Part shown: piece by piece, positions 50,776 to 59,990 of the stretch
Layout of the letters: each line of letters opens with the position of its first letter
How positions within the stretch are numbered: the first letter of the stretch is position 1
From: Levilactobacillus lanxiensis
GTDB lineage: Bacteria > Bacillota > Bacilli > Lactobacillales > Lactobacillaceae
Direction: 5' to 3'
NCBI RefSeq assembly: GCF_016861655.1
Contig: NZ_BOLN01000002.1
Span: 372,001-436,000, forward strand
DNA: 64,000 bases
Notes under the pieces: generated by a model
What the model was told of the DNA's origin: nothing
Database searches by the model: none
What the model saw: only the letters and a program-made list of their open reading frames with translations
Made by a program: the position numbers and the translations under genes

Positions 50776-53235
50776 TTACTTCTTCAGTGGCGTCCATGCC
50801 CACTTAGTGAATTCTTCAATATCGCGACCTTCGTCACGGGTAACCTTGAAATGCTTAGCTAAGATGTCATCCATCTTCTTGTCGAAGGCCTTACCGGCAG
50901 CTTCGTCAATAACACCCTTGGCAATCAAGGTGTTAACAGCATCCTTGGCTTGGTGGAAACGGTCAAGTTCGGAGTATACACGCATGTCGTAAGCAGTCGT
51001 GATATCACCGTCTTCACGGTAACCGTGAACGTGTAAGCCTAAGTGTTGACGTTCGTAGAAGAATGATTCGATCAAGTCTTCGTAACCGTGGAAACCAAAG
51101 ACAACAGGAGTCCCGGATTCGCCGAAGAATGAACTGAATTCAGCATCGCTCAAAGCACGTTCGTCGTTAAGAGGCCCGTTCTTCTTTTGCAGACGTTCTA
51201 ATTCAACCACGTTGACGTAACGCATCTTAACAGCTGGGAATGCAGCATTGAGCAAGTCAATGGCAGCCAACGTTTCGATGGTTGGTTCAACACCAGCAGA
51301 AGCAAAGACGATATCAGCATCTTCGCCTTCAGCAACAGTGGAAGCCCAGTCGATAGTCTTCAAACCGGTGTTAGCCAGTTCTTCGGCTTCGGCAACGGAG
51401 AACCATTGTTGACGAGGTTGCTTGGAAGCAACGATGTGGTTAACCTTTTGACGGTCCTTGAAGGCACGGTCAAAGACAGCCAACAACGTGTTCCCATCAG
51501 CTGGCAGGTATTGGCGAATGAAGTCAGACTTCTTTTCAGCCAAGTGGGTCAGCATACCAGGGTCTTGGTGGGTGTAACCGTTATGGTCTTGTTGGAATAC
51601 AGTTGAAGTTGAAACCAGGTTCAATGATGGGTAATCATTACGCCATGGTTCAGCAGCAGCCTGACGGATCCACTTGAAGTGTTGCGTCGTCATTGAGTCG
51701 ACAACCCGCAAGAATGATTCGTAAGACGTGAACACACCGGTACGACCAGTTAAGGTGTAACCTTCAAGCCAACCTTCAGCTTGGTGTTCTGATAATTGGG
51801 CATCCAAGATACGGCCTTCTGGGGCTTCGTATTGGTCATTTGGTTCCTTGACCTTACTCATCCATTGACGGTTCGTAATCTTAAACATTTCCCAAAGACG
51901 GTTAGACATCGTTTCGTCAGGTCCGAAGATCCGGAATGACGTAGGGTTCTTCGTAGCAACGCCGGCGAAGAAGGTTGACAGAACGTTCATATCCATGTTC
52001 TTGTTACCATCTGGCAATTGCGTCCCACGGTTATTTTCGTTGATGTCGTTAGCGAAGTCTTTCCAGTTAGGCAGGTCGAGCGTGTCGGCCTTGGCACCGC
52101 GAACACGGCCACCATTGGCAACTGGGTTAGCAGCCATCCGCTTGTCGCCCTTAGGAGCGAAGTCAGCGACTTCTGCCTTCAATGAACCATCAGCATTGAA
52201 TAATTCAGTAGGCTTGTATGAGTTCATCCAAGCTTCGAATTCTGGTAATTCATCAAGCTTACCTTGTGCTAAGCCAAGTGGAACTTGGTGAGCACGGAAG
52301 GAGCCTTCGATTGGTTCGCCAGCTGGGTTGTGCGTAGGACCGCCCCAACCTTTAGGCAAACGAGCGATAACAACTGGCCAAGCTGGGATAGTCCCATCTT
52401 CGTACTTGCCGTTTTCGCGGGCATCCTTTTGGATTTGTTGGATATCAGCAATAGCTTGATCAAATAACTTAGCAGCTTTTTCGTGGTAAGTCATGTAATC
52501 ATGGATATCTTCGTTTTCAAGGAAACGTGGTGACCAGCCTAAGCCTTCGAAGAACTTAGCAATCTTGTCATCGCTCATCCGTGAGAACAGCGTTGGGTTA
52601 GAGATCTTAAACCCGTTTAAGTCAAGGATTGGTAATACGGCACCATCGTTCTTAGGGTTCAAGAATTTGATGGAGTTCCATGCAGTCATAGCAGGGCCGG
52701 TTTCAACTTCCCCATCACCAACAACAGTGAAGGCGATTTGGTCTGGGTTGTCTAAGACAGCACCAGTTGCGTGGGAAAGTGAGTAACCAAGTTCTCCACC
52801 TTCGTGAAGGGAACCTGGCGTTTGGGCAGTCATGTGGGAACCAATTCCACCAGGGAATGAGAACCGCTTGTACAGACGTGACATCCCTTCGAGGTCCTGA
52901 GTAATTTCAGGATAAGCATCCGTGTAGGTGCCGTCCAAGTAAGAGTTCGTTACCATAACTTGGCCACCGTGACCTGGACCACCGATATAGAACATGTTCA
53001 AGCCGTACTTGTTGATTAAACGGTTGGCGTGGGCGTACAGGAAAGTTTGTCCTGAGATAGTACCCCAGTGTCCGATAGGCTTAACCTTAACGTCGTCCTT
53101 TTGGATTGGTGTGTTCGTAACTGAGAACAATGGGTTGCTCTTCAGGAAGATCATACCACCGGAAAGGTACGTAGTGGCACGCCACCATGCGTCAACTTTT
53201 TCCAAGTATGACTTGGAATCGTAATCTACTGCCAT
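50776..53235 (-). CDS. Xylulose-5-phosphate/fructose-6-phosphate phosphoketolase
   Basis: The ATG at 53233-53235 ([20 protein letters not shown]) is preferred: the GTG four codons earlier abuts the AAGGAG site. The 819-residue TPP enzyme cleaves xylulose-5-P (or fructose-6-P) with phosphate to acetyl phosphate and glyceraldehyde-3-P (or erythrose-4-P), the key step of the heterofermentative pathway. Family motifs are visible: [27 protein letters not shown], the TPP motif GDGEVETGP and [13 protein letters not shown]. It has a strong promoter and its own terminator. Codon use is highly biased compared with neighbours, as expected for a central enzyme. It indicates the heterofermentative lifestyle. 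Confidence 0.96.
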   Translation of the reverse strand: MAVDYDSKSYLEKVDAWWRATTYLSGGMIFLKSNPLFSVTNTPIQKDDVKVKPIGHWGTISGQTFLYAHANRLINKYGLNMFYIGGPGHGGQVMVTNSYLDGTYTDAYPEITQDLEGMSRLYKRFSFPGGIGSHMTAQTPGSLHEGGELGYSLSHATGAVLDNPDQIAFTVVGDGEVETGPAMTAWNSIKFLNPKNDGAVLPILDLNGFKISNPTLFSRMSDDKIAKFFEGLGWSPRFLENEDIHDYMTYHEKAAKLFDQAIADIQQIQKDARENGKYEDGTIPAWPVVIARLPKGWGGPTHNPAGEPIEGSFRAHQVPLGLAQGKLDELPEFEAWMNSYKPTELFNADGSLKAEVADFAPKGDKRMAANPVANGGRVRGAKADTLDLPNWKDFANDINENNRGTQLPDGNKNMDMNVLSTFFAGVATKNPTSFRIFGPDETMSNRLWEMFKITNRQWMSKVKEPNDQYEAPEGRILDAQLSEHQAEGWLEGYTLTGRTGVFTSYESFLRVVDSMTTQHFKWIRQAAAEPWRNDYPSLNLVSTSTVFQQDHNGYTHQDPGMLTHLAEKKSDFIRQYLPADGNTLLAVFDRAFKDRQKVNHIVASKQPRQQWFSVAEAEELANTGLKTIDWASTVAEGEDADIVFASAGVEPTIETLAAIDLLNAAFPAVKMRYVNVVELERLQKKNGPLNDERALSDAEFSSFFGESGTPVVFGFHGYEDLIESFFYERQHLGLHVHGYREDGDITTAYDMRVYSELDRFHQAKDAVNTLIAKGVIDEAAGKAFDKKMDDILAKHFKVTRDEGRDIEEFTKWAWTPLKK

Positions 53236-53314
53236 GAATTCATACACTCCTTCGTGTCGTTGAGTTACATCATCTAAATCAACATCAATGATCGAGGTTA
53301 ATTTCTATTCTCTT

Positions 53315-53342
53315 ATCATACTAAACTTTCACAAAAAGTCAA
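53315..53342 (-). promoter_or_regulatory. Promoter of the phosphoketolase gene
   Basis: TTGACT, 16 bases, TATGAT on the minus strand, about 80 bases before the start codon. This is the clearest sigma-70-type promoter in the window. Confidence 0.8.
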
Positions 53343-54013
53343 CCTTTTTATAAATTGGTTCGTCCCAATTATAAAATAAATTGATTTTCATGCGTGAATC
53401 CTTGGAAAAAGGCCCGCCGATTCACCCGCATTCAACTGCTGGTCACCCTTTCTCTTTGCTGACCCAACAAGCTTTCCCGCGCGATGAAACTAAAAATCAC
53501 ATTTGCGCTTAAAGTATAGCAGACTTTTAAAAAATCTCGCATTGGTTTGCTCAGTGAACGCAATTTTCATAGGAATTTTTACTGAAAATGCCCGGATTAG
53601 GTTTCGAGCTAGCATCGGCCGGCCCCCGTTTTTGAATCTGCCCACACGGGTCGCCGATAACGTTAGCCTGCCCCCTCACTGGAAGGCAGCCACTCAACGT
53701 GAATCGAGTATAGCAAATGCTATTCGGGATTGCCGGTAATCTGTTAGGAATTGGCGGGGCTTAGGAAATCCTTTAGGTTCTGACGGCAGCGCAAACGAAA
53801 AGACGCCCAGCCGCAATTGACCAAGCACTTATACAAGCCATTCTATAGGATAGAACTGCCAAAATTTCATTTTCTACTAGTGTTGCTAAATACTTGTCCC
53901 TAAACGAGTCAATATCGTTCATGATTAAGGTTGCTCAATGATACACTAACGGTGGGAACAACTAATTGGTTTGACTCGGTTAGCACACATTCATTTCGGG
54001 GAGGTTCATCTAA
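53343..54013. other. Intergenic region without recognised gene
   Basis: About 670 bases between divergent genes. A 78-codon frame at 53503-53739 lacks a ribosome site and has atypical composition. No repeat copy, tRNA or conserved structure was recognised. AATTGG/CCAATT-like symmetry near 53355 is weak. The right part must hold the promoter of the LRR protein gene. Confidence 0.4.
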
Positions 54014-55858
54014 ATGAAGTGGAAAGTAGGCTTACTCGCATTAGGATTAGGATTACTCATTGGTTTGCGTCCGTTAGTTCCCGTTCCTCATCAGGGCAAT
54101 CTGCCCGTGACACCCTCCTTACCAAGTGCCCGGGCAGCTACTGTCGATGAAACTAGCTATTCGGGCACCATCGGCTCCGGTGAGACCAGTGTTCCCTGGA
54201 CCCTAAATAACGGTACCTTAACGCTACAGGGTGGTACGTTGCGCAAATTTTCTGGTCGCTGGCTGACGCTTCCCAATGGCCAAGTTTTGACTGACCTTGT
54301 TGAAGATAATCAAGATATCCTCACCAGAACCGATTTCCAAGACATGGTGACGAAGATTGCCATCACGGGGAAACTTAACGTTGGCGACAACGCTGCTTAC
54401 CTATTTGCTAATTTTACAAATGTAACCGATTACAGTGGGCTAGATAATTTAGACCTTACTAACTTAGACAGCACAAATATTGTCGGCGGTTCGGGTCTCA
54501 TGGGCATGTTTACCGGTAATTCAACTTTGACAGCCTTTACTGCACCGAGCTTCGCAGCCAACAATCCCCACTCCATCGCAAATATGTTTCAAAACGATAG
54601 TTCGCTCGTTTACTTGGACCTCTCCAAAATGCAGACGGCTAACGTTGCCAACCTGAGTGGGTTAACGTTGGGTTGTACAGCATTACAGGTCCTCAATTTA
54701 GGCAACTTTTCTTCACCCGACAAACTCGCTGCGAACTACACTAACTATATTGAACCCAAGGCCCAAATCAACTGCCTCACCGTCAGTCCCACGCTCATTC
54801 TCAATAAGAGTGGCCTCTACAATCTAACGAGAAGTAATGCAATGGTCACTAATCGTTGGCAGGAAGTCGGTAGTGGCAAAGTCAGCTTTAACTTAAACCA
54901 CCAACCGCCATTTGCTGGCTACGACGATTTTCTGCAGAACTATCAGGTCTATGATCCGCAGGGCCCCGTTCTGGGTGATCCAGACACAACGGTGAATGAC
55001 AGTACCCAACAATTGCTTAATCTCTATGATGGCGAAGATCACGGAATCACTGGCAATCAAACGTACGTGCGTGAGCCCCAACCAGGCATGGCCATCAAGG
55101 AACCCGATATCCCGGCACCGACACCGATTCCCTCACCAACCACACCAACGGAAGATGACACCGCAGACTTCCAACAATTTTACATCTCAGCGACCCAAAA
55201 AATCGGTCTGTATAGCAATAAGGACTTCAGCGCTGCCAACCAACTGGCCTGGTTTGCCAAAAAACCACAGATGAAGCAGCCGACCTTCTTAGTAACTGGG
55301 GTCACGACTTCTGAGGCTGGTAATCACCGCTATCAGGTTAGAGACACCAACCGGCAGTCCCAGACGTATGGCGAGACCGGTTACGTCACCACTAAGGCCG
55401 ACTCCGTCACGGCTAGCTACTACCAAAACGCCCCGCAGACGGTGACCGTCATCAATCCTGGTGGCATCAACGGCTATGGCTCCGCGGCGTTGTCTCAACC
55501 CCAAGTTGCCTACGCCCAAGGCAAACAACTAGCCGTCAAGAAGGTCGTCACACACGGGCAGACGACCCGCTTACTTCTCACCAATGGCAAATATATTTCG
55601 GGAAACCGCCACTTTGTCGTTGCCGGAAAATATCGTGTGCCTGCCCAAGTCCGTGCCAAAACAGCCGTCAACCGCTACGCTAACGTGAACCTCACCCAAC
55701 GGAAACAGCATTATCCACAGAAGACGCACCACACCTTCAAAGTACTCGGCTGGGATTACTCCCAAGGCCAGAATACGACAACCGCCGGAACGTTACGTTA
55801 CCGGGTTGCCGGTGGGTACATTACCGCTAATCCACGATTGGTTAGGGCACTGAAGTAG
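54014..55858 (+). CDS. BspA-like LRR surface protein with C-terminal DUF5776 repeats
   Basis: The ATG follows GGGGAGG. The 614-residue protein has a signal peptide (cleavage near ARA-A). The N-terminal half (about 100-250) carries BspA/DUF285-type leucine-rich repeats (NVTDYSGLDNLDLTNLDSTNI, MFQNDSSLVYLDLSKMQTANVANLSGL). A Pro/Thr linker follows (about 365-380). The C-terminal half has a region of about 100 residues and two DUF5776-like repeats (LAVKKVVTHGQTTRLLLTNGKYISGNRHFV; FKVLGWDYS...YITANPRLV), which probably bind the wall. No LPxTG is present. Likely role: adhesion or host/surface interaction. Confidence 0.85.
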   Translation: MKWKVGLLALGLGLLIGLRPLVPVPHQGNLPVTPSLPSARAATVDETSYSGTIGSGETSVPWTLNNGTLTLQGGTLRKFSGRWLTLPNGQVLTDLVEDNQDILTRTDFQDMVTKIAITGKLNVGDNAAYLFANFTNVTDYSGLDNLDLTNLDSTNIVGGSGLMGMFTGNSTLTAFTAPSFAANNPHSIANMFQNDSSLVYLDLSKMQTANVANLSGLTLGCTALQVLNLGNFSSPDKLAANYTNYIEPKAQINCLTVSPTLILNKSGLYNLTRSNAMVTNRWQEVGSGKVSFNLNHQPPFAGYDDFLQNYQVYDPQGPVLGDPDTTVNDSTQQLLNLYDGEDHGITGNQTYVREPQPGMAIKEPDIPAPTPIPSPTTPTEDDTADFQQFYISATQKIGLYSNKDFSAANQLAWFAKKPQMKQPTFLVTGVTTSEAGNHRYQVRDTNRQSQTYGETGYVTTKADSVTASYYQNAPQTVTVINPGGINGYGSAALSQPQVAYAQGKQLAVKKVVTHGQTTRLLLTNGKYISGNRHFVVAGKYRVPAQVRAKTAVNRYANVNLTQRKQHYPQKTHHTFKVLGWDYSQGQNTTTAGTLRYRVAGGYITANPRLVRALK

Positions 55859-55880
55859 CTAATAATATCTAAAGTCTGTT

Positions 55881-55922
55881 AACACAAAAGGGATACGTCT
55901 GACGACGTATCCCTTTTGTGTT
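55881..55922. terminator. Bidirectional terminator
   Basis: AACACAAAAGGGATACGTC pairs perfectly with GACGTATCCCTTTTGTGTT (19 bp). It separates the LRR gene from the convergent exosortase operon. Confidence 0.93.
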
Positions 55923-55979
55923 GGCACTCAGTCTCAACAGACCAAGTCCCCATTTAAACGATTCTAATAGGATAAAACA

Positions 55980-57569
55980 CTAATCATGACCAACAGCATC
56001 CGCCGCAATGGCCGCGGCCAACTTCGTTTTGTACCAGTTCAGTAACCGGTTCACGTTGGCCACCGCGCGGTCGAAGGAAATCGTCGCCAGCAATAGCAAG
56101 CACGGCAGGTACTGAATGATGTACCGGCTCCGCCCACCTTCAAACAATAGAAGGAACGCAAAACCACCAATCATGGCCACCTTTAAAATCTGAATGACCC
56201 GCTGCTCCGGCCCAAAGCCCAGTGCGATGATTGTGAGGAGCGTGATCCACCACAACTGGGCTGCAAACCGGAAGTCTGCGATGTGCCTCCCGTACAGGTA
56301 AATAAAGTTCTTAAGCTTATTGGTTATGCCTTTATTATTGGGCTTTTGATTTTCCAGGAAGAAGTGCCCTTCCTTTAACCACCCAAAGGTCCCGTCAGCG
56401 GTGTTATTCCGCTGTTTCATTACCAAAAATTTTAGATAACCGACTGGACCCAATTGCTTCAGTCGCTTCTTCAACATCATCACGGAGTAATCCGTCTTCT
56501 GCTGCTTGGTTGGCAGGAACGTCATTTCAACGGCTTGCCACCAACTGTAACCACCCTGACCGTAGACCCCCATGGCCATGAAGTGAATCGCGGGAATTCC
56601 TCGCGACTTATCAATCTGAATATACGTTTGATTTTCAACCTTATGATTCACGTATTGATAAGTTTCGTAGCCACTTCGGCCAACGAACAGGACCATGGCA
56701 AAGGCAATGAATAGGGCTTCCATGTGCAAGTGTTTATGATTGACCATCGCCATTAAAACCTCAATAATCACAATCGCAATCACGGGAATGATGGACGAGG
56801 GCTTCATGAAGTACGTCAGCATGACGCTAATGCCAAAACCATTGGCCGCTGCCGCCCGAATCAATGAATGGATGGACGACTTCCGCATGACAAAGTAACA
56901 CAGCAAATAGAACGACACCAGCGGCAGTCCCCAGGCATCCGTATAAGGCATGATGATACTTGGAAAGACGGCGAGCCAACCGACGTGAATGTACATGGCC
57001 GCGCCCAAGGCCTTTTTCTTAACGACCCAGACACTTACCAGGTTAAGGACCGCAGACAAATCAACGAAAAACAGCGTGACAAAGTCAAAGAACTCCCACG
57101 TAGTCTGATTGAAAGTCGTTGAGATCCAGTGCATGAACAACATGATGGGCATGTTGTTTTGGTTCAAACTGAAATAAGACGTGATGTCCGGGTCCGTCAC
57201 ACTGGTCGGGTCCGTCGCCGTATGTAACAACATCCCCGAGTCAAACCCACTATTGGGGTGCACAAAGTAGACGAAGAACAGTTGGCCCACCAACACCATC
57301 AGTAAGAGAATTGTCCCCGTCCGTACCCGTTCTGTAATAAATATACGGTACAGCCACGCGCGAAACCGTGGATAGGCATAGATGCCGACCGCCACGGCCA
57401 CCAACCCAATCACCAAGCCCGTCGTCAACATCGTGGTACTCGTCCCAAAGGTATTGTTGTCCCCTAAGATAATGTTTGGCGACGTCACCGCAAAAAAAAG
57501 TGTCAGAAAAAACAGGACGCGCCAAAAGAGGTTGATCACTGCTTGACTGAACTTATAGAACCTACGCAT
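55980..57569 (-). CDS. GT-C-like integral membrane protein of the XrtG cluster (TIGR03766-like)
   Basis: The 529-residue protein has about twelve transmembrane helices and a glycosyltransferase-C-type layout: an early extracellular loop with HPNSGFDSGMLLHTATDP (an acidic Asp typical of GT-C catalytic loops) and a C-terminal EGGRSRYIIQYLPCLLLL block seen in mannosyl/arabinosyl transferase families. In Firmicutes this family (TIGR03766 from memory) accompanies exosortase G. It probably transfers a sugar from a lipid carrier to an exported protein or glycan. It is the last gene of the operon, with an eight-base overlap with the pterin-synthase-like gene. Confidence 0.8.
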   Translation of the reverse strand: MRRFYKFSQAVINLFWRVLFFLTLFFAVTSPNIILGDNNTFGTSTTMLTTGLVIGLVAVAVGIYAYPRFRAWLYRIFITERVRTGTILLLMVLVGQLFFVYFVHPNSGFDSGMLLHTATDPTSVTDPDITSYFSLNQNNMPIMLFMHWISTTFNQTTWEFFDFVTLFFVDLSAVLNLVSVWVVKKKALGAAMYIHVGWLAVFPSIIMPYTDAWGLPLVSFYLLCYFVMRKSSIHSLIRAAAANGFGISVMLTYFMKPSSIIPVIAIVIIEVLMAMVNHKHLHMEALFIAFAMVLFVGRSGYETYQYVNHKVENQTYIQIDKSRGIPAIHFMAMGVYGQGGYSWWQAVEMTFLPTKQQKTDYSVMMLKKRLKQLGPVGYLKFLVMKQRNNTADGTFGWLKEGHFFLENQKPNNKGITNKLKNFIYLYGRHIADFRFAAQLWWITLLTIIALGFGPEQRVIQILKVAMIGGFAFLLLFEGGRSRYIIQYLPCLLLLATISFDRAVANVNRLLNWYKTKLAAAIAADAVGHD

Positions 57570-57987
57570 CGTCGTTTACCTGTTTCGCCACTTCAGCGGC
57601 TACTTCGTCTTCCGTCGGGAATTTCCGTTCCGTCACATCAATACAGAATGACCGAGTTGGCGAGTCACTGACTTCGATTCGCAGCAAAACCGCGTTGTTC
57701 TGCCGCAAAATGCCATCAATTTCATTAAACAAGTATTCCGTGACATTTTCTACGGTCGGATTGATGACCTTAAATTCGGGCAAATCATTTAAATACTGAC
57801 CGGACAAGGCATCGATGGCCTTCCCCAGAGATTTCTCGATATCAAAGAAGGAGACCATCCCTTCAAACACGTGAAGCTCACAGACGATTTCCCAAGTATG
57901 ATTATGCTTCTTACCCGTTCCGGACTTCCACCGGACCGCGTGACTCGCATTAACGTATGATTTAATTTTATAGGACCGTTGTTTCAT
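57562..57987 (-). CDS. 6-pyruvoyl-tetrahydropterin-synthase-related protein (XrtG cluster)
   Basis: The ATG at 57985-57987 is placed eight bases after AAGGA, rather than the ATG two codons upstream. The 141-residue protein has the T-fold of 6-PTPS/QueD. The zinc ligands are recognisable (SHAVRW and HNHTW), as are the C-terminal NPTVENVTEYLFNEI and Glu in RIEVSDSPT. The Cys that precedes the HGH motif in true 6-PTPS is replaced. This divergent form occurs with XrtG (TIGR03112, from memory). The reaction is unknown; a cytoplasmic pterin/deazapurine-like ligand is possible. It overlaps both neighbours. Confidence 0.82.
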   Translation of the reverse strand: MKQRSYKIKSYVNASHAVRWKSGTGKKHNHTWEIVCELHVFEGMVSFFDIEKSLGKAIDALSGQYLNDLPEFKVINPTVENVTEYLFNEIDGILRQNNAVLLRIEVSDSPTRSFCIDVTERKFPTEDEVAAEVAKQVNDDA

Positions 57988-57989
57988 AC

Positions 57990-59348
57990 TCATTTTCCTT
58001 TCCTACGCCGCCGGTACTGCTCGCGAAGGGTTTTACCATCATCGCGTAGCACCGCCACTAATCGGCTCGTTTCTTCATTGATTCCCCGCATCCGCCACGT
58101 GGCCTTGGTGGTCATGGCGTTAATGATGCCGACCAACCGAATCCACGAGTTGACGAACTGATAGACTGGCAGCGTCAATGTCACCCACCAGAGATGTAAA
58201 TAGTAACGTTGCTCGCTGGGATATTTTCGTAGCAGAATCGCCACACTGGCAAAATTGATGAGTGCCACAAAGACATACAACGAGTAAATCAGCAGGTAAG
58301 ACATCCCCACGACCAGAGTTGAATACCCAAAGGCAATCAACACGATACTCGCGAAGGTCCAGATCATCCGGGGAAACACAAACGTGTGATCAATAATCAT
58401 TCGCCGAACCAAAAAGTTGTTAAAGAATCGTTTCAAACTGGAAGTTTGGGTCATATAATTCTCGGTAACCTCGAGCTCCCCCCGTTGCCATCGCTGACGC
58501 TGGGTGTAAAGCTCAGAAAACCCGGAGATGGGCTCGACGTAGAAAATGGCGTCGGCACAGATGACCACCTTCTTGCCCAGCCGGGTTCGAATCTGGAAGG
58601 TCATGTCGGTGTCCTCCCCAATGCTATCAATATCGTAGAGGAAGGTTTCCATCAGAACTTCCCGTCGAAACGCAGAGAACGCCCCCGACATGGTAAACAG
58701 CTGATCCTTGGACGACTCAATGGTCCGTCCTGACAGAAAGGCCTGGGCGTACTCGTAATACTCGTTCTTGGCCAGTATCTTGTGCCAGAGGCCCTTGACC
58801 CCCTGGACCATTTGCCACTTGGGGAGAATTGCCCCCATCATGGCAGCGATACTGGGATCATTTTCAAATTTTAACACCATATTCTTAACGGCATCTTTTT
58901 CTAACAGCCCGTCACTATCAATGTTAATGACGTAGATGCCAATGCTTTCATAAATCGCTGTGTTTAACGCCCGGGCCTTGCCTTTGTCCGTATTGACATA
59001 CCGTAAAATCAGTTCGGGAAAGGTGTTTTGGGCCTTGGCATAGGCGCCAAAGCTATCATCCGTACTCTGATTATTGGCCAAAACAACCTGCATGGCGTTC
59101 TTGGGGTACGACTGATTGTTAATGGATCGAATACACTCAAATAAAGTGTCCTCGGAATTGTAGACCGGCACAATGATTGTGACCCATGGCCATTTTCCTG
59201 GTGGCACTAGTTTGGGCTGGTGGAGATGCAGGTGCATTAATTTAATTGTCGAAACAATTGCTGGAATAATTTCCACGATAATTGGAATTAACGCCCACGT
59301 AATCCAGAATCCCATTCTGGTCAGTGCTAGATTGATCCAGTACATCAC
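57990..59348 (-). CDS. Family 2 glycosyltransferase of the XrtG cluster
   Basis: The start is GTG at 59348 or ATG at 59345. The 452-residue protein has two N-terminal helices, a GT2 catalytic domain (about 50-300) and a C-terminal membrane region. Catalytic motifs are VPVYNSEDTL, the DxD-like NIDSDGLL, GEDTDM and QRQRWQRGE (QxxRW), all typical of processive membrane GT2 enzymes. It matches the glycosyltransferase that TIGR03111 links to exosortase G. The start overlaps the XrtG stop by four bases. It probably assembles a surface or lipid-linked glycan. Confidence 0.88.
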   Translation of the reverse strand: MMYWINLALTRMGFWITWALIPIIVEIIPAIVSTIKLMHLHLHQPKLVPPGKWPWVTIIVPVYNSEDTLFECIRSINNQSYPKNAMQVVLANNQSTDDSFGAYAKAQNTFPELILRYVNTDKGKARALNTAIYESIGIYVINIDSDGLLEKDAVKNMVLKFENDPSIAAMMGAILPKWQMVQGVKGLWHKILAKNEYYEYAQAFLSGRTIESSKDQLFTMSGAFSAFRREVLMETFLYDIDSIGEDTDMTFQIRTRLGKKVVICADAIFYVEPISGFSELYTQRQRWQRGELEVTENYMTQTSSLKRFFNNFLVRRMIIDHTFVFPRMIWTFASIVLIAFGYSTLVVGMSYLLIYSLYVFVALINFASVAILLRKYPSEQRYYLHLWWVTLTLPVYQFVNSWIRLVGIINAMTTKATWRMRGINEETSRLVAVLRDDGKTLREQYRRRRKGK

Positions 59349-59944
59349 AGCTTATCATGCCTCCAATCAACAAAGTCTCGATACAGCCCCTGGGCCAACT
59401 GAGAATAGGTAAACACGTTGTAGTACAGGACAATAATCAAGACGTAAAAGATGAGCCGGCCGAGAATCGAGTGGGCCAGAAAGAACGTCTGACCACCCCC
59501 GAAATGAACGAAGGTAATCACCACGCTTAAGCGCAAGACGTTGATGAGAAAGATGTAAATCAGGCCAAACAACGAGTAGAACACCTTTTCCTTCCGTTTG
59601 TACATCGGAAAGAACGCCACCAACGCAATGAAGGCACAGGTCTCAATGATCCCTGAACATTCATAATCGATTGACATGATGACCGAGTTACCCGCATTTG
59701 AGATGTAAACCAGGCCCATCTTATACATAATCGTGCACCAATTGGTCACGTCGTTAAATAGCGCGACGCCGTGAATCACTGCATGGGTAAAGAACCAGAC
59801 CCAGTATGGCCGGCTAATAGATGTCAGGATAAAGAAGAGTCCGGCACTCCCCGCAATAAAGTAGAAGGCGGATAGCCGAGCTCGTTTTAACACCGATAGT
59901 ACGTACAGCCACACCACGATTCCTAGTAGAATACTTACTCTCAT
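59345..59944 (-). CDS. xrtG: Exosortase family protein XrtG
   Basis: The ATG at 59942-59944 is preferred over the adjacent TTG. The 199-residue protein is all membrane (about six helices). It carries the three invariant exosortase residues: Cys in YECSGIIE (about 96), Arg in NVLRLSVV (about 138) and His in FFLAHSILGR (about 158). Exosortases are the presumed transpeptidases that process C-terminal sorting signals of the PEP-CTERM type in the membrane. The G form belongs to Gram-positive bacteria. The gene lies directly after a protein with a matching tripartite C-terminus and before the glycosyltransferase. Confidence 0.92.
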   Translation of the reverse strand: MRVSILLGIVVWLYVLSVLKRARLSAFYFIAGSAGLFFILTSISRPYWVWFFTHAVIHGVALFNDVTNWCTIMYKMGLVYISNAGNSVIMSIDYECSGIIETCAFIALVAFFPMYKRKEKVFYSLFGLIYIFLINVLRLSVVITFVHFGGGQTFFLAHSILGRLIFYVLIIVLYYNVFTYSQLAQGLYRDFVDWRHDKL

Positions 59945-59990
59945 CAATACCAGTCCTATTAGTTAACTTATCAAACGGTTGCTGCGCTGT

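Noticed and set aside
53503-53739. 78-codon + strand frame upstream of the LRR gene
   Set aside because: No ribosome site, unusual composition and no family resemblance.
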